A DNA stretch of 25,062 nucleotides from Chara braunii (taxonomy: Eukaryota > Streptophyta > Charophyceae > Charales > Characeae). Location: NCBI GenBank assembly GCA_003427395.1, contig BFEA01001104.1, positions 80,331 to 105,392 on the forward strand, read 5' to 3'. Below the pieces are notes generated by a model that was given only the letters and a program-made list of their open reading frames with translations, was not told where the DNA came from and ran no database searches. Shown here piece by piece: positions 1 through 10,099 of the stretch (the stretch's first letter is position 1; every line of letters begins with the position of its first letter). Both the position numbers and the translations under genes were made by a program.

Positions 1-1080
1 CCTTTTCGGCTTGCTCGGCTCACAGACGTTCACCTTTTTTTTTCTTCAACAAATTAAATGTGTCTCCAATACATTTCAACAAGTTGTGCATCACAACTTC
101 AACATTACTGTTTACTCGACCTATGATATAAAAACGGTTCAAAAATCGCTAAGAAAAAGTTATGAATCAACCCGATCAACTGAAGCAATAACAATGAAAA
201 AACGTTCATCAAAATACTCAAACATTTCATAACGTATTGCAACTTTCGAAAAAACGTAACCCCAACGTAAGCCCAACATTAAAAGCAATATTGGGGAAAA
301 CGTAACCCCAACGTTAAAAGCAACATTCATGGTTCCGAATGTCCATTGCTTGTCAACAGATTGTAACGTTAGTCTTGTTAAAGCAACCATCCAAAATTGT
401 TCCATTCTCTTTCAATGTTGATTAACGTTATAAGGTTAAATGACAGTCAAAAATCAATCTTCTAAACTGTTTATAAACAAGATAAGGCTAATTAACAAAA
501 AAATTATAAACTCGGATTTTTTCTGTTATCCTCGCCTTTAATGGGACACTCAGTGTTCGGTTGTTCAAGTCGGTTGCTGACTTGTATAGTGGTAGCCGGA
601 TTACTTGCAGATGACATTCACACAAGAGTTAGAAAGGTAGTGAAGTCATCACTGAAAAGTGGCATCCTAGCTCTACTTGAGAATTGAGATTTGTCTGTGT
701 AGCCTGCTAGCGGTCAGTGTGGGGTCGTATGGAAGAACTTGGCAACGCATCTCATCAAGCTAAATAAGTCGTGTCATCCGCCCAACCATTTGGCAGGCAA
801 AGTGAAGATATTTTGATCAGACGTCATTTCAGCGTCACTATGCATGTAAGTCATGTTTTTACCTTTTTGTTGATGAGTGATGTCTGAAGACGAGTCAACT
901 CACGTTGGCTCGTCGTTGGATGACAAGTCAAATCAACCTTTGTCGATTTGATATGAACAAGTAGTATGCATGATTGAATTGATTTCAGAAGATAAGTTGA
1001 CTTACAATGACCTAAGTCTTCTTCTTCTGGAAGTGTTTTGTCTGATGAACTCCTGATAGTCTTTGAAAGAAGGCACTAGG
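1..1080. other. AT-rich DNA without recognisable genes
   Basis: Short open frames here are AT-rich chance frames with no recognisable domain. I see no RNA gene. The only internal structure I can support is the small repeat and hairpin at 251-328. The stretch looks like ordinary intergenic background against which the GC-richer elements further along stand out. Confidence 0.6.
251..328. repeat. Imperfect 46-bp direct repeat with small hairpin
   Basis: The string aaaacgtaaccccaacgt occurs at 251 and again at 297, each time followed by a version of taaaagcaayatt; the first copy carries an extra aagcccaaca insertion. Inside the first copy, cccaacatt and aatattggg can pair around a six-base loop with one mismatch. 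This is a local duplication; no function is evident. Confidence 0.6.
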
Positions 1081-1570
1081 GTCGCTCGAAGTTTTTCTCA
1101 CGCTTGGAATATTACGTCCTAGTCGACCGGCGTACATTCTGATTTCTGGGAGATCAGCGCCCCAGGGACGGACGACGTTCGGGTCCACTTTGGCGTTTAA
1201 CCATGCGTACCTATGCTTTAGCGAACGAGCAAACGCCCTCGACCGGCCTACCTCCGCAATTACATTATTAAAATCTTCACATGTGGGTCAATAGCTCGGC
1301 GGGGATACGCCCCTGAGGGTCGTGACAGCCCCATAGGGAAGGTAAGTTGTACCCCGCGAGAACCTATCATGTCGTAGGGGACCGCGGGATGTACAACTGG
1401 TGCACTCAGCCGGAGCCGCGAAGGGTCGGCGCGGGTTATCGTATCGTCCCCAAGTTGTCTGTAAAAGGTTGAAAGGCTAAGTTTTTCCTGCGTGACGCGG
1501 CCGGGAGGGCCCTCGCTCGCGCGGGGGTCGATGCATTCAACAGCGTTCTTTATAGTCCAGGGCAAATTTC
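1080..1570. other. GC-rich island, origin unrecognised
   Basis: Composition changes abruptly from AT-rich to GC- and CpG-rich at about 1080 and back after 1570. A minus-strand frame of 101 codons (1260-1565) is open, but I recognise no domain, and GC-rich DNA is poor in stop codons. A related string (tcgaccggc followed by tac) occurs twice, near 1122 and 1240. It could be a solo LTR, a SINE/MITE-like insertion or part of an unknown RNA; nothing seen decides between them. Confidence 0.35.
1346..1397. repeat. Inverted repeat able to form a 13-bp hairpin
   Basis: gttgtaccccgcg (1346-1358) is complementary to cgcggg plus gtacaac (1383-1397), with a two-base bulge (at). Inside, ccta and tagg can extend the pairing around a short loop. 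The arms are GC-rich and nearly perfect, so a stable stem is expected in RNA or single-stranded DNA. Function unknown. Confidence 0.55.
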
Positions 1571-1574
1571 AAAA

Positions 1575-1590
1575 GGGGGGGGGGGGGGGG
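1575..1590. repeat. G16 homopolymer tract
   Basis: An uninterrupted run of 16 G residues marks the end of the GC-rich island and is followed by purine-rich sequence up to about 1622. It is a potential quadruplex former and a likely site of length polymorphism or assembly error. Confidence 0.9.
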
Positions 1591-1625
1591 AAACAAAGGG
1601 AGGAGGGGAAAAAGAAGGAGCATCC

Positions 1626-1697
1626 AACGGCCTAGCTGAGTTGGTTAGGCATGCAAGTGGCATTCACGAGGTTGTGGGTTCAAGCCCCGTTAACAGA
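1626..1697 (+). mobile_element. tRNA-like segment with Pol III A and B boxes (SINE-head candidate)
   Basis: tagctgagttgg at 1633-1644 matches the tRNA A-box pattern (TRGCNNAGYNGG) completely. ggttcaagccc at 1677-1687 matches the B box (GGTTCRANNCC), and the 32-base spacing is tRNA-like. The T arm can pair as gtggg/cccgt using two wobble pairs. However, the 5' bases aacggcc cannot pair with the 3' bases taacaga, and the anticodon arm does not fold. It is therefore not a working tRNA gene. A degenerate tRNA-derived SINE head fits best; the SINE body and tail are not resolved in the AT-rich sequence that follows. Confidence 0.45.
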
Positions 1698-1860
1698 AAA
1701 ATTCCCAAGAGAAATGAAAGTTGAAAAAACATTCCATAAAAAAACAATCCTTCATATTTATAATCATTCCAATGTTCGTCCAATTCTAAAATTTTCAGTT
1801 TTATTTGATAAGTTCCCGTCTAAATATGAGTTTTTCCTTCTAACTAGATCTATTGGTTTA

Positions 1861-2023
1861 AGATGGAATGAACGTCTGGACGAGTTTATGAAATGTTTTA
1901 ATTAAACTTTCATTCTACTACTGTAACAACAAATATCTTCTAATTTAGATTGGATTAACCTATTTATGACCGAAAATCCTTATTTAGAATGACATTCCAA
2001 TCATCCAGACTTTCATTTCATCT
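1861..2023. repeat. MITE-like inverted repeat
   Basis: agatggaatgaacgtctgga at 1861-1880 is the reverse complement of 2004-2023 with 18 of 20 positions matching. The arms enclose about 120 AT-rich bases without coding capacity. Short ggaatg/cattcc words recur throughout 1700-2160, as in a decayed palindromic element. No clean target-site duplication is visible, so assignment to a transposon family is not possible. Confidence 0.4.
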
Positions 2024-2159
2024 CTAGCACGTAGTTCAAATAAGAAGGAATACCCCATTCTCTGAAGAAAAGTTTTCAAGTAAGATGAAAAATTTTAAAA
2101 TTGGAATGACATTTTTTAAGATGGAATGAAAATTTGAAATTTAGAATGTAATTTTACTA

Positions 2160-3130
2160 TAAAATGATTATTTAATTTCGGAATTTTTTTCTGTTGGTAG
2201 ACGCCTGCGGCGCACTTAGTGTCACCGGACTGTGATAGTCCTTTGGATACCCTGTACACACTCTGCAAGCGCTCCAAAAAAAACGAGCATGTGTGGTGCT
2301 GAAGAATCGGTTGGTGCTGTGCAATCCTCGGTCGCCACGACGTCAACCATCTTGATGAGGTGGAAAAAAAGTGAGGTTGTCAGCAAACGTTGTCACTTTA
2401 GGGAAACACAAATATTTGGGAGAGCCCATATGAAGAGGTCAGCGCTGTGTTGTAAACGAAACGGCGGGCTCGTTCGGATTGCGGCGACGAAGGCTTACCA
2501 AGTCTTGGTGCACTTGACTCTGCCCGCCCCATGCAGGAAGTGGCGACCATAGCTGGTCGTGGGCGAGCGGGTGCGAGTAGCCGGCACTGTGGGAACAAGC
2601 CACGTGCAAGAGGCGTTGAAGATCAAGCTTGCGACGGGGCCAACACAGGGTGAAGGCGTACACGATTGTCAAAAGAAACAAGGAGAAAGTGGATACGTAC
2701 CAAAGGAAGGCAAGCAGAGGTTCTGAGGGGGGCGGGACAAACAAAAGAAGGGAGAGACAGAAGAAGGGAGAACAGGGGAGAGAGAGATGAAGCTCTGGAA
2801 GATAGCCACGGATCTGTGACAAGACCAACAAGGGGTGAGGGCGTGAACGGCAGTCAAGGAGTAAGGAGGTAAGGAAGTTGGGATCTCGAGGAAGGACAAG
2901 CGGACAGAAGAAGGAAAAATTGACGAGAAGAAGGGAGAATCGACCATAGAACCTCAACACTGTCAAGAAGCCGAAGCAGAAATCGGTGGGAGAGTAGGCG
3001 AGATGACCTCCGGCTCAATTCCTTTGGGGCCCCGGGGCTCCCCCGGTGAAGGAAGGAGAGCTTCTCCGAGGTATGGATCATTCCCCGCGTAGTGCTCCCC
3101 CCTCCCCCTGTTTGCTTGACCTGTCTCACG
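2160..3130. other. Purine-rich non-coding stretch before the C-rich block
   Basis: The + strand is rich in gaagg/gggagag words, especially 2690-2960. Long open frames on the minus strand (for example 2439-2966) reflect this skew and have low-complexity Leu/Ser/Pro composition, so I do not call them genes. No domain is recognisable. The region could be part of the LINE 5' region, but its boundary cannot be fixed. Confidence 0.4.
2640..2900. repeat. Imperfect duplication with about 185-bp period
   Basis: ccaacacagggtgaaggcgt at 2640 recurs as ccaacaaggggtgagggcgt at 2825. The bases after both copies stay loosely similar (tcaa followed by aaggag, then purine-rich sequence). The divergence is considerable, so this may be one old duplication rather than an array. 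Confidence 0.35.
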
Positions 3131-4590
3131 CAATCGCTTCATCCCCGTGCTCAAACCTGGTCTCCCGTCACCCTGCACATCTAGTTCCTCTGTGGGCGTG
3201 AGTGAGCGATCCACCTTTCATATCCCGACCCCAGCCCTCCCCGTTCGATCTCGTCCCGAATCCCCTGACCCACATCTCAGTCCTGCCCCCTTCACTGCAA
3301 TCCCCTCTCGGTCCGGCCCCGGCCCCATTCCACTTCTACCCTCGCCTTGACCCTTGATCCCTGCTCGCCCCGATCCCGACCTCGCTCCGGGGTAATACCC
3401 CATTCGCCTCCACCTACCCCCATCTTGATCTCGACCCCCTCACTCCCCTAACCGTCACCTGACCCCGCCTCGGCCCTGACCCTCCCACTACCCGGATCCT
3501 CGCCCTGATCCCCGATCCCTGCTCGCCCCGATCCCGACCCCGCTCCGGGGTATTATCCCGTTCGCCTCCATCCCGATCCTACCTCCATCTTGATCCCTCT
3601 CACTCCCCCACCTCGACCCTGACCCTCCCGCTACCCGGATCCCTGCTCGCCTCGATCCCGACCTCGCTCCAGGGTAATACCCCGTTCGCCTCCTCCTAAC
3701 CCTATCTTGATCCCGACCCCCTCACCCCCCAAACCACCACCTGACCCCGCCTCGGCCCTGACCCTCCCACTACCCGGATCCTCGCCCGGATCCCCGATCC
3801 CTGCTCACCCCGATCTCGGCCCCGCTCCGGGGTATTATCATGTTCGCCTCCATCTCGACCCTACCTCCATCTTGATCCCGTCACCCTCACCACCCTCACT
3901 TCCATCCCACCCCCCAAACCGCTGCCTCGACCCCTCATCGCCCCGATCCTCCATCTCGTTCACCTCATCGGGATCTTACCCCCACCTCATTCTTGTCCCT
4001 CTCACCACCCTGATTCCCACCCTCTCGACCCTTTATCGCCCCGATCTTGACCCCGCTTTCGAGTACCACTTCCCCGTCCCGATCCAGCCTCCGCACCCCA
4101 TCTGGACCCCCTTGCTTCCCTTGGCTCCTCATCCCCTTCCCTCCATGTCACGCCCACAGTCATCTCCGCCTCCCCATCGCCTCATCCCGATCTTACCTCG
4201 ATCCTGACTTTCTCACCACCCTGATCCCCGACCACGACCTTGTCCCGTCCACTTCACAGACCACCACCTCGATCCCTGGTCACCTCGTTCCAGACCCCTC
4301 TCTCCCTGTCCGCTTACGGGCATCCTTAATCTGTAGCTCAACCCCGTCTCCTGCCCCTGACCCGGATCCCGACCGCCCTGGTTCTCTCCCGATTTCGTCC
4401 CTTCTCTGGGACCCATCAACTCGTCCTCGTCTCGTTACAGACCCGGACCATCCCGACCAACCCTGTCACAGATCCCGATCACCCCGATCAGACCCTTGCT
4501 ACCACGCCCGGCCCCCGGTGGCGTTAGAAACGGATGGCTCTTACGCACTGCCCAATCGACCTAAACTCCCCCCACACCATCCTGATCTAC
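3130..4590 (+). other. C-rich block (possible LINE 5' untranslated/promoter region)
   Basis: The + strand is dominated by cccgatcc/cctgaccc words and the other strand is correspondingly G-rich. Open frames of 166 and 182 codons (3707-4207, 4047-4595) encode only Pro/Ser/Leu/His low-complexity sequence and follow from the scarcity of stop codons in such DNA; I do not call them genes. The block ends where the LINE ORF1 begins at 4592. That placement and the internal tandem repeats suggest a LINE 5' region, which is an inference. Confidence 0.4.
3384..3885 (+). repeat. Two-level tandem repeat: 158 + 124 bp units, 282 bp period
   Basis: The word gctccRgggta followed by t(t/c)cgcctcc starts at 3384, 3542, 3666 and 3824, giving spacings of 158, 124 and 158 bp. 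Thus 3384 pairs with 3666 and 3542 pairs with 3824 at exactly 282 bp. The long units share gacctgaccccgcctcggcc-type interior sequence that the short unit lacks. The fourth unit matches for about 60 bases and then drifts. This is a higher-order arrangement: a two-unit block was itself duplicated. Confidence 0.8.
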
Positions 4591-4591
4591 A

Positions 4592-6104
4592 TTGATCTTT
4601 CCCCAACGTCGTAGGAACAATCCTACACGCGTCCTGGCTAGTTTGAAGAATGAAGCGAGGAAGGGGAGAGGGAAAGGGAGGACTCGGACGATCTGGCATC
4701 AGGGATTCACGAGACATCACTCGACGGCCTGGAAACCTCAGGATAGGAGAGTCAGGATGGACACGGAGGTTACAGCCCCCCCCTCACACCCCCCCCAGTT
4801 GGAACACCCAAGAGGGTCACACCCCAGATCGTCTTCTCCCCCTTCCCCGACAGATCTTCTTAAGGAAATGAGAAAAACACAGGATTTACAGCAGGGGGGA
4901 GAAACAAGTCAAGCTGCCCCTCCTTCATGGGCTGACAGGCTTAAGAAAGTATACTCGGGCCAAACCTTGTCAGTCAAAAGGGATGGCGAAGGGGAAAAGA
5001 ACCTGGAAATTCCGCTAGACAATCTGACGACGGCCTTAGCCTTCTTCCTTTCCAAATTGTTGGTCTTTCTAGAAGATAAGATAATTAACCAGGGGGGAAG
5101 AGAACACAGAGTTAGGGCCTTATCAAGCAACATAATCGAGGAACAAGATGCAATCTAGACCCGCCATGCAAGCACGTGGATGTTTTATGGTGATGCCGCA
5201 CACAAGTCCGCCAATGATAAGGTAGGTTGGATCAGGAAGCGTCTCGCAACCCTCAAGGGTTTAGAGGAGGGCGCAAGGGACTTCTTCCTAATCCAACCTA
5301 TCTCCTCGACAATCTATAGACTCTATACAGTCCTTTGTATGTTCAACTCAGATAAAGAGAATCATGGGCTCATGGCTGAGTATACCCTGCGGTCGCTCGG
5401 AGGTCCAAATATTCCCCTGGTCGCCCCCGAAACAGCAGAGGTCGGAGGAGAAGTGAGAACAATTGATGACGGACTACTATTGGGTAGAGTTCCGGCACGT
5501 GGCACTGCCCATAGAAATTCAAGGGGCATTCGTGCAAGAGCTTGCTCAAAAGTATGAGATTGTTGATTTCATAGACCCCCTTCCGCCCCACGTGGCCCCA
5601 AGGGACGACTACCTCATGATAGCCCTGGATATGCCCAAGGGGCACATTTTCTCCATTGACGACTCGGACGTCATCCTCCTTCACCCTGGGGTTAGGGATT
5701 TTAAAATCCACACAGCACATAAGACACGGCCTTGGTGCTTCAAGTGCCAGGCATACGGACACCTGCCTTTGGACTCGGACTGCCCCCACCACCCGGCCAA
5801 ACGAATAAGATCCACGGGCCGCCTACTTCGAGATCCTTTCAGTCTTTTCAGAGAAACCTGGTGGAGAACGGTCGACGCAGGGCACGAGGGGTGGGTCTTC
5901 ATAGATAAGCCCCGAGAAGGGGGGGGGTCAGGGGGTGGGAATGGGAGAAAAGTGAAGAAGTCGATTGGGACAAAGCCACCCGACCATTGGACCCCCCCTA
6001 AATCAGTTGAAGCACATATGGGAAAGAATACCCCCCCAAGAGAGTATGCAATGGCGCTAGTTAACAAATCACGCTCGTCCGGAACGGCCGAATCTAAGTC
6101 CTAG
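4592..6104 (+). pseudogene. LINE ORF1, zinc-knuckle nucleic-acid-binding protein (broken)
   Basis: ORF1 proteins of LINEs bind the element RNA and form the ribonucleoprotein. The frame opens with a basic N-terminus at 4592, then a Pro/Ser-rich stretch and a helical region (WADRLKKVYSG near 4930). It is interrupted by a TAG at 5156-5158, continues in the same frame to 5557, and then needs a frameshift at about 5460-5475 to reach the frame ending at 6104. The second part carries a zinc knuckle at 5736-5783 (WCFKCQAYGHLPLDSDCP) with spacing C-x2-C-x4-H-x6-C, two residues longer than the usual C-x2-C-x4-H-x4-C. A Gly-rich basic tail follows. The start is chosen because it is the first ATG after the repeat block; an earlier start cannot be excluded. 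Confidence 0.7.
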
Positions 6105-6218
6105 TCTCACCCCAGGCCAGAACCCAGGCCCCAAAATTTCATCACATCAACGGACATAGGACAACTAGGGCAGACCTCGATTCAAAAAAAAAAAACGTCC
6201 AATAATAAAAATATCAAG

Positions 6219-6704
6219 TTGTTACAAACTTCGAGCCCTATCGAAATAAACAATCGTTTCCAGGTCCTTGCATCAAAAGACAAGAACGGGCAGGTAATGG
6301 CACAACAGCCCCAGGGGGCAGGACGAGATAAATGTCATGGACACGGGAAAAGTGTTACTAGTAGGAAGGAAGGAGACAGTGGAACCAAGGAAGAAGGAGG
6401 GGAAAAGGGGACAAGGGGCACCCAGACAAATAGGAAGGGAGGAGAGGGAGAAGGTGATATGCCACAAGAAAGCGAATAGCGATCATCCCAGAGGAAGGGG
6501 ACTCACCAGCTGGCCATGCATTCCAGCCCAGAGAAGGAAGTGCAAGGAACGCTTCTCAGCAACACTCGGAAACCAGACCTCCCCACCGAGGTTCTCTGGA
6601 TAGCAAGGATAGCAAGGAAGCCATTAGAATGGACCCCTTCTCTTAAGCCTTCAGACCCCAACCTATGGACTGGGACCCACCAGCCTCCTCCCCGGATGTG
6701 GTGA
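6219..6704 (+). pseudogene. ORF1 downstream segment, low complexity (broken)
   Basis: This continues in the same frame as the zinc-knuckle part, after a gap with stops and an A12 run (6184-6195). It starts with an EINNRFQVLAS motif, which resembles the region after the knuckle in plant LINE ORF1 proteins. It then becomes Gly/Lys/Glu-rich with one TAG at 6477-6479 before the stop at about 6702. No catalytic domain is visible. It is likely the disordered C-terminal extension of ORF1. Confidence 0.45.
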
Positions 6705-7628
6705 TAACGGATAGCGCACCGGAAGTTTGGGGGACACAAGGGCAAGAGGACGCAGAAACCAGATTTAGGAATCTGGCAGAATGGCTAATTGGCTAATTTT
6801 GTGTGTTATACACAGGACAGGACGAGATCTACTGGGACGAGGCTTGTGTGCAACTTCTCTCACTACTAGACGAAAGCCCAAGCCTAAAACAGGCTTTAGA
6901 GCAAGGCCTGCCCCCAGGAACTGACTAACAGCAGGTTTTGAACCGAATCTGGAATATTGTACACCAGAAATTCCAGCCCCCTGCTACTGCAGCCACGCCC
7001 GACACATTCAAGGAGAATGACAAGCCCCCCCCACACCCTCCCGACCAGCCGCCTGCAAACGACGGTCCCCTTCAAACCCCGCACCCCAAACAGGGAAAGG
7101 GAGAGACAGTCGCAACAGAGGAAACAGGCCCCTCAAAGCGGACTAAACTGCGCCATTTAATTGAAAAAGGGTTATATCAGCAGAACATGTCGAAGGGGGA
7201 TAAGGTCCTGATATTGCCAATTAGGAAAAAGGTCGAAAAATGGGAATTGGGCTTGTCCCCGGCAGAGTCTGAGGAACCGTATACTCCCGCCTATGGAGGT
7301 ATGACGCTACAGGGATGGCACATGCAGTCTGATGCAGAAGGAAGGGGTGCCAAAAACCCAGGTAGTTAGAGACTTCATCGTCGGTCACTATGAACCAGGA
7401 GCAATATCTACCATTAGTGTTGCAACAGAAGGACTAAGGATGGCCCATAAAGACATCTACGTTAGATTTGAAGACAATAAGGAGGGTTTGCTCTGGCATA
7501 CACACAATATGCTCCTCGACACTCAACAACTGAAAGTGAAGCCAAGCAATATACGGTCGACCGACGAATTACTAATATGCATTTGTACGATCCTGAGGAA
7601 AAATATCGTTAATAAGGGGATAGACTAG
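6665..7628 (+). pseudogene. Unrecognised coding remnant between LINE ORF1 and ORF2
   Basis: A single frame is open from ATG 6665 to 7369 except for stops near 6794 and 6926. A shift around 7330-7370 leads into a second frame ending at 7628. The product has an acidic beginning, a Pro-rich middle (PPPHPPDQPPAND), then a globular-looking part (KGDKVLILPIRKKVEKWELG, GLRMAHKDIYVRFEDNKEGL). I recognise no family. It may be the C-terminal domain of an unusually long ORF1 or a separate middle ORF. Confidence 0.45.
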
Positions 7629-7732
7629 GATGCATAGGATTGGATCTAGTTGCACAGAAAATAGGGGAAGGTCTAATGTTTACAAAACTTCACAATGGAT
7701 TGGGTTGAGGTGGTGTATGGAAGGAATAAAAA

Positions 7733-8560
7733 ATGAAAACACATACAAACCTAGATATCAGAACAATTAACTTAAACGGCTTAGCATCCCGCAACCCAAA
7801 AACAAACAAAGCACTATGGGATCCAATGAGGGGAGTTAGGGGAAGAACGTGGCCGGATGTGGTCTGCATACAGAAGACTCATTTAATGGACACTTCCAAA
7901 CAGCATAGAGCCCACAAACAAGCATGACCTTACCAAAGATATCAAGCCTTTGCTCCCTGTCCAGGTAGCTCAGGTGTAGCAATTTGGATCCCACCTCACT
8001 CGCGACTCGAAGTAATTAGCTGGGAAAAGGATGAGGCAGAGGGTCGATGGGTTAAAATACTGGGCATGTTGGAACTCAAAATTGTATGCATACTCTACAT
8101 ATACGCTCCCAACTCGACCCAGGAGCGGAGGGTCTTTTTCTAGAAGATAGAAACAATCCTCGTCCCAGATGTCCCCCTGATCCTAGTAGGGGACTTCAAT
8201 GCTGCACCTGATAGGTGGTTGGACCGATGGAGATTCCCCCTCACCTCTGCCCATAATGCAGAAGAGGACGAGGAAATGTTAAAGGACCTATACACCTCGC
8301 TCTCACTTTTTGACACCTTCAGGTGCACCTACCCTACTGAAAGAGTCTTTACATGCATCCAAAACAATGACCCTGCCAGACTCTCCAAATCTGGAATAGG
8401 CCTAATTTTGGCTTCAGAACAACTGAGTCGGGGGCTCGTGGGAACAATAATATTACCGACCAGCCCATATCCCGGTCTGGACCATAGAATGTGTATGGCA
8501 GCATGGACCATCCGAAAACGGCCAGACCAAGGGGCCAATTACTACAAACTGAACACTTCC
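7733..8560 (+). pseudogene. LINE ORF2, AP-endonuclease domain (broken)
   Basis: This is the APE-type endonuclease that nicks target DNA for target-primed reverse transcription. In order the frame shows the N-terminal Asn motif (IRTINLNGLAS), the QxTH motif at 7871-7882, GDFN at 8189-8200, and a DH motif (GLDHRM) near 8480. Stops lie at 7925-7927 and 8141-8143. Three signature positions are altered: the Glu of QETH is Lys (QKTH), the SRID-type motif reads SGIG (8390-8401), and Ser of SDH is Leu. These are changes at catalytic or metal-binding sites, so the domain is inactive. The frame is the same as that of the polymerase that follows. Confidence 0.75.
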
Positions 8561-10099
8561 TTACTCAAAACCAACTCCTTTCAAACGTACATAAGGCACG
8601 TCTTGGACTACAGGAAGGACCACCGCCCCCAACGTGCATCACAAATCACTTGGTTCAACAATGGCTTGTTCTTCATGGCGAAAAAATGTAATGAATATTC
8701 CAAACACCTGGCTGTTCAGAGATACCAACAAGAAGTCACAATTATGCAACACCTGGTAAACGCAAAACGAGAGCAAATTTCGCAAGGGCAGGGACAAGAA
8801 TCTGAGGAACTACTAATCCACATACAGGATTTGAAAGCTCAACTCTACAGATATGCTCAATATAGATGGCAACGAGCCCAAATGAGGGCTCGACTATCCC
8901 ATTTCTCCACTAAAAGAGTGATTGGCGCCCACTTCTTTAGTCTGGCCAAAACACATACCCACAGGACCACAATTGAAGCACTTTACGAACCAAATGCGAG
9001 GGCAGCAGAACCGGCCACAACCACAACTCGCTGCACCAAGATAACATACGACTTTTACAAAGACCTCTTCTCGTCACACGTAGACAAATCTGATATATCA
9101 CACCACGATCATTTGATTAACGAGTTTTTAGAACTCGTCAACAAGACATTAACGCTTGAACAACGTATCGCTTTAGAATCCTCACTCTCCAACTTGAAGA
9201 ATGAAATATGGACTGCCTTTCTCAAAATGAAGGAGGACAAGGCTTCCGGGATAGATGGCTTCCCCAAAGACTTCTGAGAAACCACTTGGGATTTTATGAG
9301 CCTGGAAATTATGGATTTCTACAATGAAGTATGACTCACAGGAAAGATGGGAAAAAGGGTAGGGCAAGGGGTACTAATGCTCTTATATAAAAATAATTAC
9401 AAAATCGATCTAAGGAACTACAGACCAATAACACTCCTCACGGTGGTCTACAAAATATTTTTCAAGGCTTTGGCAAACAGGATGATCCCGATAATGGAGG
9501 ATATCATTCATCCGGTACAAACCGGTTTCATAAAAAATAGGAATATACAAGAAAACATCCTGTTGATTAACGAGATCCTCCAGATCACAAAACACTCACG
9601 CCAAAACGCAGCCTTGATCTTCATTGACTTTGAAAATGCCTATATCCATGTGGACTGACTGTTTTTGGATAAGTGTTTCGAAAAAATAAAATTTGGTCCG
9701 GATTTTAGACGCTGGATACAAATCCTGCACCAAAACGCCACCACATGTGTACAAGTCAATAAAAATCTCGCGCCACCTCTGCATTTGAAACGTTTGGTCC
9801 GCCAAGGAGACCCTATTGCCCCCTTCCTTTTTCTAATCATCATGGAGGCATTAACTATCAATCTTCGAAGAAACAATAACATCACCAAAATACGGATTAC
9901 ATCCATTTCAGAGGAAGCAATCCCGTTATATTCCTTGTTTGCAAACGATCTTACGATAATGGCGGAGGCCACGCACCGTAACATGGAGGAAATCCAACGA
10001 ATGATGGAAAGGTTTGCCGAGGTTTCGAACATGACAGTGAACTGGGGGTCCAAGACACAAGGATGGTGGATTCACCACCAAGGCGGACGCCCCCCTTAA
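8561..10099 (+). pseudogene. LINE ORF2, reverse transcriptase domain (broken)
   Basis: Non-LTR polymerase motifs follow in order: KASGIDGF (near 9240), NYRPITLLTVVYKI (near 9417), QTGFIKNRNIQENILL (near 9517), motif A IDFENAY with the first catalytic Asp kept (near 9625), motif B RQGDPIAPFLF (near 9802), and motif C as FAND (9938-9949), where F/YADD is expected. The first Asp of motif C is Asn (aac at 9944-9946), which should abolish polymerisation. In-frame stops lie at 9275-9277, 9332-9334, 9656-9658 and 10097-10099. All parts share one frame, so the damage here is point mutation rather than indel. Confidence 0.85.

Noticed and set aside
1260-1565. Minus-strand 101-codon gene in the GC-rich island
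   Set aside because: No recognisable domain; GC-rich DNA makes open frames of this length unsurprising.
1626-1697. Functional tRNA gene
   Set aside because: The A and B boxes are good, but the acceptor stem and anticodon arm cannot pair.
2439-2966. Minus-strand 175-codon gene
   Set aside because: The frame is a by-product of purine skew on the + strand; composition is Leu/Ser/Pro low complexity with no domain.
3707-4595. Pro/Ser-rich proteins encoded in the C-rich block
   Set aside because: Stop codons are rare in this composition, the frames overlap tandem repeats, and the product has no domain.
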